Source: Ruminococcus sp.
GTDB lineage: Bacteria; Bacillota; Clostridia; Oscillospirales; Ruminococcaceae
Assembly: GCA_029060305.1 (NCBI GenBank)
Contig: JAIDUG010000050.1
Location: 1-64,000 of the forward strand
DNA length: 64,000 bases
Direction: 5' to 3'
This document shows positions 33,993-42,712 of the stretch, one piece after another. A model generated the notes under the pieces. The model searched no databases and was not told the DNA's origin. It saw nothing but the letters and a program-made list of their open reading frames with translations. A program made the translations under genes and the position numbers. How positions within the stretch are numbered: position 1 is the stretch's first letter; each line of letters opens with the position of its first letter.

Positions 33993-34094
33993 TTTGTTCA
34001 TTTCGCAGAACTCAGTGAAATCAGTAGAAAAATTTTTCAGTTTGTGGTATAATATACCAAGTATGTTATATAAATAATGGAGGATTAACAAATC

Positions 34095-35417
34095 ATGAGT
34101 TTAAAATCATCAACAAAAACAGATGTAAACACAACCGAACTGGTTATCAGCATTGATGCTGAGAAATTTGAAAATGCCGTTGAAAGAGAATATCAGCGTC
34201 AGAAGAAGAGTATTCAGATTAAGGGCTTCAGAAAAGGTCACGTTTCACGTAAAATGGCTGAAAGAACTTTCGGCGAAAGCGTATTCTATGAGGGTGCTAT
34301 CAATTCTCTCATCGGTTCTGAAATCGAATCCGCTGTAGCAGGTCTTGCTCTCGCACTTGTGGACAGACCCTCTGTTGAAGTTACTTCTATTGACAAGGAA
34401 ACCGGCGTTGAACTCAAGGCTATATGCATCACAAAGCCTGATATTGAAATCTCAGATTACAAGGGTATGAAGGCTTCAAAGGCTGTAAAGGAAGTTACAG
34501 ATGCTGACATCGACAGACAGATTGAAATGATTAGAAAAAAGAATGCACGTATCGTTTCAGTTGACGACAGACCTGCTCAGATTGGTGACGAAGTTACTAT
34601 TGATTTTGAGGGATTTTTCGGCGATGAAGCATTTGAAGGCGGTAAGGGTGAAGACCACCCACTCGTACTCGGAAGCGGTCAGTTTATCCCTGGTTTTGAA
34701 GACCAGATTGTGGGTCACAGCATTGGTGACGAATTTGACGTAAACGTTACTTTCCCTGCTGATTATCAGATGGAAGAATATGCCGGTAAAGACGCTACTT
34801 TCAAGACAAAGTTAAAGGCTATCAGCTATGAAGAACTTCCTGAAATCAATGACGACCTTGTAAAAGATGCTACTGAATTTGATACAGTTGAAGAATACAG
34901 GGCTGACATAAAAACAAAACTTGAAGAGGCTTCATTGAAACAGGCAGACGCAGATTTTGAAACTCAGCTTCTGAACGCTCTTATTGAAAAGGTTGATTCC
35001 CCTATTCCTAACTGTATGTTTGAGCAGAGAATTGATACTATTGTACGTACATTTGAACAGCAGTTATCACAGCAGGGTATGGATATAAAACTTTATTTCC
35101 AGTATACAGGTATGAATATGGAAGATTTCAGAGAGTCTTACAGAGAAAAGGCTGTCAATGAAGTAAAACTCCGCCTTGCACTTGAAAAGATTACAGAAAT
35201 TGAAAAAATTGAAGTTTCTGAAGAAGAAATCAATACAGGACTTACTGAAGTTGCAGCTGCAAACCGTGTTGATGTTGAAACTATCAAGAGATTTATTCCT
35301 ATGGACGACTATGTAATGGATTTGAAGGTTCAGAAAGTTATCGACCTCATAAAAGAAACTGCTGTTACAGAGGACACTCCTGTTGAAGAAACTTCCAATG
35401 AGGAAAATGCTGAATAA
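34095..35417 (+). CDS. tig: Trigger factor
   Basis: Ribosome-associated chaperone and prolyl isomerase. The 440 residues cover the N-terminal ribosome-binding domain (IKGFRKGHVSRKMAE, close to the GFRxGxxP signature), the FKBP domain (about 150-240: IGDEVTIDFEGFFGDE) and the C-terminal helical chaperone domain. The proline of the usual signature is replaced by His-Val. The tail is Glu/Thr-rich. An extended -10 (TGG TATAAT, 34045-34053) lies upstream. The tig-clpP-clpX order is conserved. Confidence 0.95.
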   Translation: MSLKSSTKTDVNTTELVISIDAEKFENAVEREYQRQKKSIQIKGFRKGHVSRKMAERTFGESVFYEGAINSLIGSEIESAVAGLALALVDRPSVEVTSIDKETGVELKAICITKPDIEISDYKGMKASKAVKEVTDADIDRQIEMIRKKNARIVSVDDRPAQIGDEVTIDFEGFFGDEAFEGGKGEDHPLVLGSGQFIPGFEDQIVGHSIGDEFDVNVTFPADYQMEEYAGKDATFKTKLKAISYEELPEINDDLVKDATEFDTVEEYRADIKTKLEEASLKQADADFETQLLNALIEKVDSPIPNCMFEQRIDTIVRTFEQQLSQQGMDIKLYFQYTGMNMEDFRESYREKAVNEVKLRLALEKITEIEKIEVSEEEINTGLTEVAAANRVDVETIKRFIPMDDYVMDLKVQKVIDLIKETAVTEDTPVEETSNEENAE

Positions 35418-35458
35418 TCGGTTTTTTCAGGACTGATAAAATTTATAAATATAAAAAA

Positions 35459-35494
35459 GCTGTTCTGTCGGACGGCAGGACAGCAATGTTTTTT
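35459..35494 (+). terminator. Terminator or attenuator between tig and clpP
   Basis: GCTGTTCTG (35459-35467) and CAGGACAGC (35476-35484) pair with one G-U; six T follow. As clpPX lack an obvious consensus promoter between the hairpin and the start, partial read-through is likely. Confidence 0.75.
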
Positions 35495-35513
35495 GTAGAA
35501 AGGGCGATGAATA

Positions 35514-36104
35514 ATGAGTAGTTTAGTACCGTACGTCGTTGAACAGACAAGCCGTGGCGAAAGGTCTTATGATATTTTTTCCCGACTTCTCAATGACAGA
35601 ATTATTATGCTTTCAGACCAGGTAAATGATGCTACAGCAAGTCTTGTAGTGGCACAGCTTCTTTACCTTGAAAGTCAGGACGGCGAAAAGGATATTTCGC
35701 TTTATATCAACAGCCCTGGCGGTTCTATCACTGCCGGTATGGCGATTTATGATACTATGAATTATATCAAGTGTGATGTTTCAACTATCTGTATTGGTAT
35801 GGCGGCTTCAATGGGTGCGTTTCTGCTTTCCTCCGGTGCAAAGGGCAAGAGATTCTCTCTCCCCAACAGCGAAATTATGATTCATCAGCCCCTCATCTCC
35901 GGCGGACTTTCCGGACAGTGTACAGATATAAAAATACACTCAGACCACCTTGTCAGAACTCGTCAGAAGATGAATGAAATTCTTGCCAAGAATACAGGTA
36001 AGCCTATTGAACAGATTCAGATTGATACTGAACGTGACAATTATATGTACGCTCATGAGGCTCTTGAATACGGTCTTATCGATAAGGTTATTGAAAAAAG
36101 GTAG
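35514..36104 (+). CDS. clpP: ATP-dependent Clp protease proteolytic subunit
   Basis: The 196-residue serine protease subunit. Catalytic Ser lies in [11 protein letters not shown], His in SEIMIHQPL and Asp further on ([10 protein letters not shown]). It forms the tetradecameric barrel served by ClpX (next gene) and probably by the ClpC-like ATPase 1.7 kb downstream. AAAGGGCGA precedes the ATG; clpX follows after nine bases. Confidence 0.97.
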   Translation: MSSLVPYVVEQTSRGERSYDIFSRLLNDRIIMLSDQVNDATASLVVAQLLYLESQDGEKDISLYINSPGGSITAGMAIYDTMNYIKCDVSTICIGMAASMGAFLLSSGAKGKRFSLPNSEIMIHQPLISGGLSGQCTDIKIHSDHLVRTRQKMNEILAKNTGKPIEQIQIDTERDNYMYAHEALEYGLIDKVIEKR

Positions 36105-36113
36105 GTTGCATAG

Positions 36114-37406
36114 ATGGCTGAAACTTTTAAATCATGCAATTTCTGCGGTAAAGGCGAAAACAGAGTAAAGAGTATGCTGTCGGCAGGTACTACAAATATC
36201 TGCGACGAGTGTGTCTGCTACTGCTATGAGATACTTTATGGACCGGCTCTTGCCAAAGCTAACAGAAAAACCACAGAAACGGATAAAAAATCCGATTCCA
36301 ATGAAATAAGGCTCATGAAACCTATTGAAATCAAGAAATTTCTTGACGAATATGTAATAGGTCAGGACGATGCTAAAATTTCGCTTGCCGTTGCGGTTTA
36401 TAACCATTACAAGCGAATTATGAGCCAGTCCGAAAAGGAAGACGGTGACAATGATGATATTGAACTCCAGAAAAGCAACGTTTTACTTTTAGGACCTACA
36501 GGTGTCGGAAAAACTTTTCTTGCACAGACACTTGCAAAACTTCTTAATGTACCGTTTGCAATTGCAGATGCTACTACAATCACAGAAGCAGGATATGTAG
36601 GCGACGACGTTGAAAACGTTCTTCTCCGACTTATTCAGGCAGCAGACTATGACATAAAGTCCGCTGAAAAAGGTATCATATATATTGACGAAATCGACAA
36701 AATCGCACGTAAATCTGAAAATACTTCTCTTACCCGTGACGTAAGCGGTGAGGGCGTTCAGCAGGCACTTCTGAAGATTATTGAGGGTACTGTCTCGAAT
36801 GTTCCTCCTCAGGGTGGCAGAAAACATCCTAATCAGGAAGTACTTCAGATTAATACGAAAAATATTCTTTTCATATGCGGTGGAGCTTTTGACGGTCTCG
36901 AAAAACAGATTCAGAAGCGAATCGGTAAGTCTCCTATAGGTTTCGGAGGGGAAATAAAGTCAAGTATCGAACAGAAAGACAATATTTTCAAAAAGGTTGT
37001 TCCGAAAGATTTGGTCAAATTCGGTATGGTGCCTGAATTTATCGGCAGACTTCCGGTTATATCTGTTCTTGAGGAACTCGACGAAAATTCTCTTGTGAGA
37101 ATACTCACAGAGCCGAAAAACGCCCTCGTAAAACAGTATAAGAAACTTTTTGAATACGACGACGTGGAACTTGAAATACAGGAAGATGCACTCATTGAAA
37201 TAGCTAAAAAAGCTATCTCTCAGAAAACGGGAGCAAGAGGTCTGCGTTCAATTCTTGAAACGCTCCTCATGAAAGCTATGTATACAGTACCGTCAGACGG
37301 AAGTATTGCAAAAGTTACTGTAACGGCTGAAAGTGTTACCGGAGATGTACAACCGATTCTCACAAACAGACGTAACAAAGTCGTTAATATTTCAGATATA
37401 GCATAA
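36114..37406 (+). CDS. clpX: ATP-dependent Clp protease ATP-binding subunit ClpX
   Basis: AAA+ unfoldase of 430 residues. It has the N-terminal zinc-binding domain (CNFCGK...CDECVCYC), Walker [13 protein letters not shown], Walker [11 protein letters not shown], the pore-2 and sensor region ([15 protein letters not shown]) and the IGF-type ClpP loop (KSPIGFGGE). Cotranscribed with clpP. A strong bidirectional terminator follows. Confidence 0.97.
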   Translation: MAETFKSCNFCGKGENRVKSMLSAGTTNICDECVCYCYEILYGPALAKANRKTTETDKKSDSNEIRLMKPIEIKKFLDEYVIGQDDAKISLAVAVYNHYKRIMSQSEKEDGDNDDIELQKSNVLLLGPTGVGKTFLAQTLAKLLNVPFAIADATTITEAGYVGDDVENVLLRLIQAADYDIKSAEKGIIYIDEIDKIARKSENTSLTRDVSGEGVQQALLKIIEGTVSNVPPQGGRKHPNQEVLQINTKNILFICGGAFDGLEKQIQKRIGKSPIGFGGEIKSSIEQKDNIFKKVVPKDLVKFGMVPEFIGRLPVISVLEELDENSLVRILTEPKNALVKQYKKLFEYDDVELEIQEDALIEIAKKAISQKTGARGLRSILETLLMKAMYTVPSDGSIAKVTVTAESVTGDVQPILTNRRNKVVNISDIA

Positions 37407-37413
37407 TAAAAAA

Positions 37414-37442
37414 GGGACGCTCAGTGCGTCCCCCTTTTTTTC
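37414..37442. terminator. Bidirectional terminator after clpX
   Basis: GGGACGC-TCAGT-GCGTCCC followed by CC and eight T; on the minus strand the same stem is followed by six T, ending the Cys-rich peptide gene. Confidence 0.9.
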
Positions 37443-37450
37443 GGGCTTGA

Positions 37451-37603
37451 TTAACAGCCACAGCCACATCCGTTGTTGTTGCAACCGCAGTCGTTGTTAT
37501 TGTTGTTGTTATTGCCACAGCCTCCGCAGAGAACGAGGAAGAGGAGAATGAGGAGAATGATGCACCAGCAGTTGTTGTTGCCGTCAAAACATGAATTACA
37601 CAT
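37451..37603 (-). CDS. Small Cys/Asn/Gly-rich membrane-associated protein (50 aa)
   Basis: Begins MCNSCFDGNNNCWC, then a hydrophobic helix (IILLILLFLVLCGG, about 15-28), then an Asn run and CGC repeats ending GCGCGC. Twelve of 50 residues are Cys. AAGGAG precedes ATG 37603. Similar short proteins in gut Firmicutes are sometimes labelled as chorion-like high-cysteine proteins; that name reflects composition, not function. It could be a membrane-tethered metal-binding or spore/envelope protein. It shares the CGC ending with the microproteins at 2118-2373. No operon partner; antisense to nothing. Confidence 0.75.
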   Translation of the reverse strand: MCNSCFDGNNNCWCIILLILLFLVLCGGCGNNNNNNNDCGCNNNGCGCGC

Positions 37604-37778
37604 AAAGTACAACTCCTTGTTGAATTTATTTAAAGCGTTTTTGTTCCGCTTCATATTACATAGTATGCCGGACTGAAAAAAGTGTTACAAAAAAATTTTT
37701 CAACCGCAACTTTCGACTGTTATCGCATAAAAATAGTGGCATAATATAGTCAGGTGTTTTTTTCAGGAGGGTTTAACG

Positions 37779-40121
37779 ATGATAAATACTGACAAGTTTA
37801 CAAAAAAAGCGGTTCGGATTATTGAAAACGCTGTCAACATAGCTTCGGAACTGGGACATACCTATATAGGAAGTGAACATATTTTACTTTCGATTACCGC
37901 AGACGGTACAACAGGAGCTTCAGAGATTCTTATAGAAAACGGCGTGGCTTATGATGACCTCAGACGTGAAGTTATACATCTTGTGGGACAGGGAACTCCG
38001 TCCATTCTCAATCAGAGATACTTCACAACAGCAACGAAAAAAATTCTTGAAACTTCATACAACATAGCCTTGACGGACAAGAAACGTCAGGCAACTCCGG
38101 AACATATTTTAGCGGCAATTATCCGTGAGTCCTCGTGCAGTGCCTGTACGATAATAAAAAAAATCGGCGGAAATCTTACCGGCATATGTGGCGGACTGAA
38201 TCTCATTCATTCCTCAGAAGTACAGGCGGAACTCCTTGAGGCTGTAAAACCAAAAATCTCGCAGTTACCGAATCTTTTCAGGTACGGAAAAAACCTTACA
38301 GATATAACGGTAGTCAAAAAAAATGACCCGCTTATTGGCAGACAGAATGAAATTGAAAGAGTTTTGCAGGTTTTATCAAGACGTAATAAAAATAATCCAT
38401 GTCTGATAGGAGAAGCAGGTGTGGGAAAGACCGCTATCGTTGAGGGTGTAGCAGAGCTTTTTGTGCGTAATCTTGTTCCGGAATCACTCAGAAACAAGTT
38501 TATATTTGCACTTGATTTCACTTCATTGCTTTCGGGTGCAAAGTACAGAGGAGATTTTGAGGAACGTATGAAAGCCTGTCTCGACGAGGCTGTAAATGCC
38601 GGTAACATAATACTTTTTATTGACGAAATTCACACAATAGTCGGAGCAGGTGCGGCAGAGGGTGCTATCGACGCTGCCAATATTATGAAACCTCAGCTTG
38701 CACGTGGAGAACTTCAGATAATAGGTGCGACTACTTTTGAAGAATACCGTAAGACTATCGAAAAGGATTCCGCACTTGAAAGACGTTTTCAACCAATAAG
38801 TGTTAATGAGCCTGCTATTGAAAACTGTATCGAAATAATTAACGGTCTCAAAAATAATTACGAAAATTATCACGGCGTTGAAATAAGTGAAGAAATAATA
38901 TCTTTGTCTGTAAATATGTCTGTGCGGTATATATCAGAAAGGTTTCTGCCGGATAAGGCTATTGACGTACTTGACGAAGCCTGTGCCTGTGCGAAAATCC
39001 GTTGCAGTACAGGAGTATTGACGAAAGATACGGAATATATAAATATGAATACTGCAAAATGTCGTTTAAGCGGAATAAGGAAAATTATAAACGGAAATGT
39101 CCGGCCGAGAGTGTTGAAAGAGGATATTATATCGGTTATTTCAATGAAGACAGGTATTCCGCTTGATAAGATAAGTGTGCGTGACGCTCATGAACTGAAT
39201 TTTCTGAAAATAAAGCTGTCGGAAAGGGTCATCGGTCACGAAAACGCTATAAACAAGATTACAAACGCCATATGCCGTGCAAAATCAGGGTTACGTGACG
39301 GAAACCGTCCTACAGCATCATTCCTGTTTGCAGGACCTACGGGAGTAGGAAAAACAGAACTTGCCAAGGCTCTTGCCGACTGTATGTACAGCTCCGGAAA
39401 CAATCTCATAAGGATTGATATGTCTGAATATATGGAAAAACATTCAGTATCAAAACTTATCGGAGCTCCTCCAGGGTACGCAGGTTACGACGAACAGCCG
39501 AGTAATCTATGCGAAAGAGTACGCAGAAATCCTTATTCATTATTACTTTTTGACGAAATTGAAAAAGCCGATATTGAGGTTTTAAACGTTCTTTTGCAGA
39601 TACTTGACGACGGTATTCTGACAGATTCAACAATGAGACGTGTAAGTTTCAGAAACTGCATTATAATTATGACTTCAAATATAGGTGCTGACCAGTTGAG
39701 CAGAAAGTCATTAGTCGGTTTTACTGAAAATCCCGAAACAGCTAATGAAGATTACGTCATGAAAAGGCTGAGAGAACATTTCACACCTGAATTTATCAAC
39801 AGAATTGACGAATTAGTAGTATTTCGACCGCTTGTACATGATGACCTGATGAAGATAAGTCAAATAACTCTCGAAAATCTCCGTATGCGTGCAAGAAGTC
39901 TGGGCATAGAACTGAGTTATTCGCCGAAAGTGATTGAAACTGTTGCTTCTGCCAAAGAGACAGAAAAATACGGTGCAAGACCTATAAAAAGACGTGTTAC
40001 TGAACTCATTGAAAACGAACTCGCCGGAATGATAGTACGTTCTGAAATAAAAAGCGGTGAGACGGTACAGGTTGAACTCAAAAACGACAAGATACTTTTC
40101 CTCAAAGGTGCAATAGTATAA
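37779..40121 (+). CDS. ClpC/ClpA-like AAA+ ATPase with shortened middle domain
   Basis: A 780-residue Hsp100 protein. Order: double Clp-N domain (1-150), AAA1 (GEAGVGKTAIVEG near 210, LFIDEIHTIVGAG), a linker, AAA2 ([12 protein letters not shown] near 517, LLFDEIEKAD). A VGF tripeptide (LVGFTENPE near 646) fits the ClpP-docking loop, so it should feed ClpP. Only about 43 residues separate the AAA1 end (DEACACAKIRC) from the next domain, some 20 fewer than in typical ClpC, so the coiled-coil M domain with its UVR motif seems lost. AGGAGGG precedes the ATG. No ctsR or mcsAB is beside it. Confidence 0.9.
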   Translation: MINTDKFTKKAVRIIENAVNIASELGHTYIGSEHILLSITADGTTGASEILIENGVAYDDLRREVIHLVGQGTPSILNQRYFTTATKKILETSYNIALTDKKRQATPEHILAAIIRESSCSACTIIKKIGGNLTGICGGLNLIHSSEVQAELLEAVKPKISQLPNLFRYGKNLTDITVVKKNDPLIGRQNEIERVLQVLSRRNKNNPCLIGEAGVGKTAIVEGVAELFVRNLVPESLRNKFIFALDFTSLLSGAKYRGDFEERMKACLDEAVNAGNIILFIDEIHTIVGAGAAEGAIDAANIMKPQLARGELQIIGATTFEEYRKTIEKDSALERRFQPISVNEPAIENCIEIINGLKNNYENYHGVEISEEIISLSVNMSVRYISERFLPDKAIDVLDEACACAKIRCSTGVLTKDTEYINMNTAKCRLSGIRKIINGNVRPRVLKEDIISVISMKTGIPLDKISVRDAHELNFLKIKLSERVIGHENAINKITNAICRAKSGLRDGNRPTASFLFAGPTGVGKTELAKALADCMYSSGNNLIRIDMSEYMEKHSVSKLIGAPPGYAGYDEQPSNLCERVRRNPYSLLLFDEIEKADIEVLNVLLQILDDGILTDSTMRRVSFRNCIIIMTSNIGADQLSRKSLVGFTENPETANEDYVMKRLREHFTPEFINRIDELVVFRPLVHDDLMKISQITLENLRMRARSLGIELSYSPKVIETVASAKETEKYGARPIKRRVTELIENELAGMIVRSEIKSGETVQVELKNDKILFLKGAIV

Positions 40122-40123
40122 TC

Positions 40124-40277
40124 AAAAAAAGAATCACTGAACGACTTAAGTTTGACTGAAAAATCAGCTACACTTATCGGTCGTCAATGATTCTTTAAAA
40201 TAACACCTGTTCAGCTACCGGGTTATCAGACCCGCTCTCAAATGACTACCGTCACCGAGGATGCCCCAACAAGTGTT
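40124..40277 (-). ncRNA. Predicted structured small RNA 1 (unknown family)
   Basis: Minus-strand transcript of about 150 bases starting near 40277. An outer stem AACACTTGTT/AACAGGTGTT (40277-40268 with 40211-40202) encloses TGAC-GGTA-GTCA and CGGGT-CTGATA-ACCCG hairpins. A long terminator hairpin follows (AAAGAATCA at 40128-40136 with TGATTCTTT at 40188-40196, also containing CTGA-AAAA-TCAG), then seven T on the minus strand. Perfect promoter upstream. No start codon with a ribosome site. Related to the neighbouring RNA 2. Confidence 0.72.
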
Positions 40278-40283
40278 AATATA

Positions 40284-40312
40284 ATTATATCACAATTATA
40301 TTGATTTGTCAA
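40284..40312 (-). promoter_or_regulatory. Consensus promoter of small RNA 1
   Basis: Minus-strand TTGACA (40312-40307), 17 bases, TATAAT (40289-40284), with TGA before the -10: a perfect consensus sigma-A promoter. Confidence 0.85.
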
Positions 40313-40325
40313 GTGAAATCAAGAA

Positions 40326-40413
40326 TAAAAATAACACTTGTTGAAGCTGACAGTGTTTTTCGCACAACAGTCAATAGCAAAAACGCTACCGAAGATACTT
40401 CAACAGGTGTCAT
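40326..40413 (-). ncRNA. Predicted structured small RNA 2 (unknown family)
   Basis: Minus-strand transcript of about 88 bases. Outer stem ACACCTGTTGAAG/CTTCAACAAGTGT (40410-40398 with 40346-40334, one mismatch) encloses TAGC-GTTTTT-GCTA and a GAC...GTC hairpin. The stem is followed by TTATTTTTATT, so the outer stem itself can serve as terminator. The 5' core after the stem, ATCYTCGGT, and the 3' AGCT before the closing strand are shared with RNA 1 while both inner hairpins differ in sequence but keep pairing. Confidence 0.72.
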
Positions 40414-40418
40414 TTTAC

Positions 40419-40447
40419 AGTATACAACGATTTTACGAATTTGTCAA
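40419..40447 (-). promoter_or_regulatory. Consensus promoter of small RNA 2
   Basis: Minus-strand TTGACA (40447-40442), 17 bases, TATACT (40424-40419), about six bases before the predicted RNA start. It lies just past the end of the lipase gene on the same strand. Confidence 0.85.
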
Positions 40448-40480
40448 GAAGTATGACGGAAATTTTTTAAAAATCCTTAT

Positions 40481-42664
40481 TCACTCCTCTTTTTTTCTGT
40501 GTCTGATAAGTAATGTTGAAGCAGTTACAGCCAATACCGCACCTGCTCCCACAACAACGCTTGCTTTCGGAGCAGACTGTGTTGATTTTTTGATTTTTTC
40601 TTCTGTACCGTCTGTTGAAATAGTCATAATGTGTTTGCCTGTTTCGTCGTTCACGAACATCTCGCTATCTTCAATATCAAACTCAATATTTTTTCCGTCA
40701 GCAATATTTACGTTTCTATAACTCTTTGAAAAACCGTTCATATCGTTTATTGAAATCTCAAGAATTTCGTCGGTGTTGCCCGAAAAATTTATTTTATAGT
40801 TTCCGTCAGACAGAAATATATATGTGTGTTCGTCATCGGAAAGAATTTTAAGACTTTCTTGCTGAATCGGAAAGTTATTTTTCATCACCTCAAAATCCGC
40901 ATACGGATTATTCAGAGTTATCTGTCTGTATGTTGTATAGTCGGCAGTATCGGGAAGATTTTCAGCATAAATTTTCGGCTCATAAAAGTCCATACCGAAA
41001 CCGCCTACATCAAAAGTAACTGTTTTTCCGGACTTTGTGCCGAATGGTACTAATGTTACAATATCGCTTTCATTCATAACGTTTATTATATTCGGACAGT
41101 CAACAGCAGAATTATAAACGCATGGACTTCCGAATGTATAGATAAATATATCTTCTGATGGAATTTTCAGTACAGAATCCGGACTGTTTATTTCTTTGCC
41201 CAACAACATAGCACTTGCACCGCCTATGCTATGACCGCTTATTAAAATTTTCAGTTTACCATTCTGTGCGGAATTGAGTATATCGTGTGTAGAAATATAT
41301 TCGTCAAGAGCGTTTTTCACCCTTATGTAAAAATCATAGTAATCAGGGTTTGTCGTGCTGTCGCCGAATGGCTGACTGAAATCCTTGTCAATCTGTTCAT
41401 AGAAATCTTTTTTTCCGCTGTTGCCTTTCAATGTGACGACAAGCAAAGTGGTTTCCCCTATTGCACGTGAAGCGATAGAAAACGAATAATCTTCTGACGG
41501 ATAACCGTATATTTCTATATTGTCGGAAGTAAAACCAAGCTGTCGGTATGCGGAATTTATATAGTAACCTGTTTCACGTCTGCCATTATATGAAGCTGAA
41601 CTCAATGCAACAGCTACTTCCGCAATATCCTTGTGATATTCCGTTGAATCCTGATTAAACATATCTTCAGTTATTTTCGTATCAACTGCTCCGCCGTAAT
41701 ACCTCACACCGTCAGGAATGTCATTGACTGTAGCGTTTATGTACTTATAACCATAGTGTGCCAAAAGTCCGTTTTCTTCGTTTGTGTCGAAATATACAGA
41801 CTGTCCGAATCTTTGCCCGTCCGGAACTTGTGGTATCAGGTCGCTTTCGTTTATTACGTTTATGATGTTGTCGCAGTCAACAACCGTTGTGTCACCGTAA
41901 TATACATTCGGACAGGCAAAACTGTACACAAAAATATCATTCTGCGGAATATCAAGTAATGCGTTGTACATAAAGTTTACAGCTTCATTTCCTGAAAAAC
42001 CGCTGTAATTATTATCGTCATGGGTATTGAAATATGCTCCTAAAAGATTAGTACCAGCACCGCCGAGGCTATGTCCTGTTATGAGAATTTTCAGACTGCC
42101 TTTTTCAGCGGATTCCGCAATTTCGGGATGTTCTTCAATGTAGAGACTCATTCCGACTGAAACTTTTCTGAAAAAATTAACAAACCCGGTCGGAGAACTC
42201 TTTTTATAGAAGTCTGTACCGAATATTGAAATATCGTGCAGAATATCACTTGTGCTGTTGAGATTCGTACCTCGCAGAGTTACAACAAGCAGACGTGTAT
42301 CGTCAAATTCCGTTGTTGCAAGCGAAAACGCCAAAGAATCATCTGTTGTATTTATCAGATTTGTTTCATAGTCGGCGTTGTTTTTTTTGTCTGTATAACC
42401 GAAAAGTGTTACATCATTTTCAACGTTAAAACCGAGTTTTTCGTAAGCGTTATTTAAATTTTCGCCGTTGTAAGCACACTGGCTCAGTACGGACGATAAC
42501 AAAGCAATATCCTTATGGTATCCGTTGGAATTTTGTGAAAACATTTCTTCATTTATCGAAACTTCCGCTGAACCGTTTCCGAAATCAATTGTTGCGGTAG
42601 TGTTTCCGACAGCAGAAAAAATCATAACCGTACTTAAAATATTTGCAATTATCAATTTAAACAC
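40481..42664 (-). CDS. Surface-anchored protein with two class-3 lipase-like domains
   Basis: A 727-residue exported protein: signal peptide (about 1-24), two homologous alpha/beta-hydrolase repeats (about 35-310 and 330-585), a beta-rich region, and a C-terminal membrane helix (about 700-718) followed by RHRKKEE. Each repeat carries a nucleophile elbow, TGHSLGGAG (Ser199) and SGHSIGGAS (Ser479), and matching flanks (AYEKLGF/AYRQLGF, LLVVTLRG/LLVVTLKG, NVINESD/NVMNESD with the Asp). Both Ser are intact. It probably hydrolyses extracellular esters while held at the membrane. The tail lacks an LPxTG motif. Confidence 0.88.
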   Translation of the reverse strand: MFKLIIANILSTVMIFSAVGNTTATIDFGNGSAEVSINEEMFSQNSNGYHKDIALLSSVLSQCAYNGENLNNAYEKLGFNVENDVTLFGYTDKKNNADYETNLINTTDDSLAFSLATTEFDDTRLLVVTLRGTNLNSTSDILHDISIFGTDFYKKSSPTGFVNFFRKVSVGMSLYIEEHPEIAESAEKGSLKILITGHSLGGAGTNLLGAYFNTHDDNNYSGFSGNEAVNFMYNALLDIPQNDIFVYSFACPNVYYGDTTVVDCDNIINVINESDLIPQVPDGQRFGQSVYFDTNEENGLLAHYGYKYINATVNDIPDGVRYYGGAVDTKITEDMFNQDSTEYHKDIAEVAVALSSASYNGRRETGYYINSAYRQLGFTSDNIEIYGYPSEDYSFSIASRAIGETTLLVVTLKGNSGKKDFYEQIDKDFSQPFGDSTTNPDYYDFYIRVKNALDEYISTHDILNSAQNGKLKILISGHSIGGASAMLLGKEINSPDSVLKIPSEDIFIYTFGSPCVYNSAVDCPNIINVMNESDIVTLVPFGTKSGKTVTFDVGGFGMDFYEPKIYAENLPDTADYTTYRQITLNNPYADFEVMKNNFPIQQESLKILSDDEHTYIFLSDGNYKINFSGNTDEILEISINDMNGFSKSYRNVNIADGKNIEFDIEDSEMFVNDETGKHIMTISTDGTEEKIKKSTQSAPKASVVVGAGAVLAVTASTLLIRHRKKEE

Positions 42665-42712
42665 TCCGTCCGATAGATTTTTTAATATAATATGTCCAAC
42701 AGAACTTTTATA

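Noticed and set aside
37384-37676. Overlapping Thr/Ala-rich and Leu/Gln-rich frames around the Cys-rich peptide
   Set aside because: Shadow translations of the same low-complexity DNA; only the MCNSC frame has an AAGGAG site and a plausible protein.
40202-40277. tRNA-like sequence with a CTGATAA loop resembling tRNA-Ile(GAT)
   Set aside because: The stem gives only a six- or eight-base loop, there is no T-arm and the acceptor-like stem is too long and ends in an interrupted pair; coincidence or distant mimicry.
40202-40413. Miniature inverted-repeat transposable element
   Set aside because: The palindromic ends could suggest one, but each unit has its own well-placed promoter, an internal conserved core and no flanking target duplication that I can see; not fully excluded.
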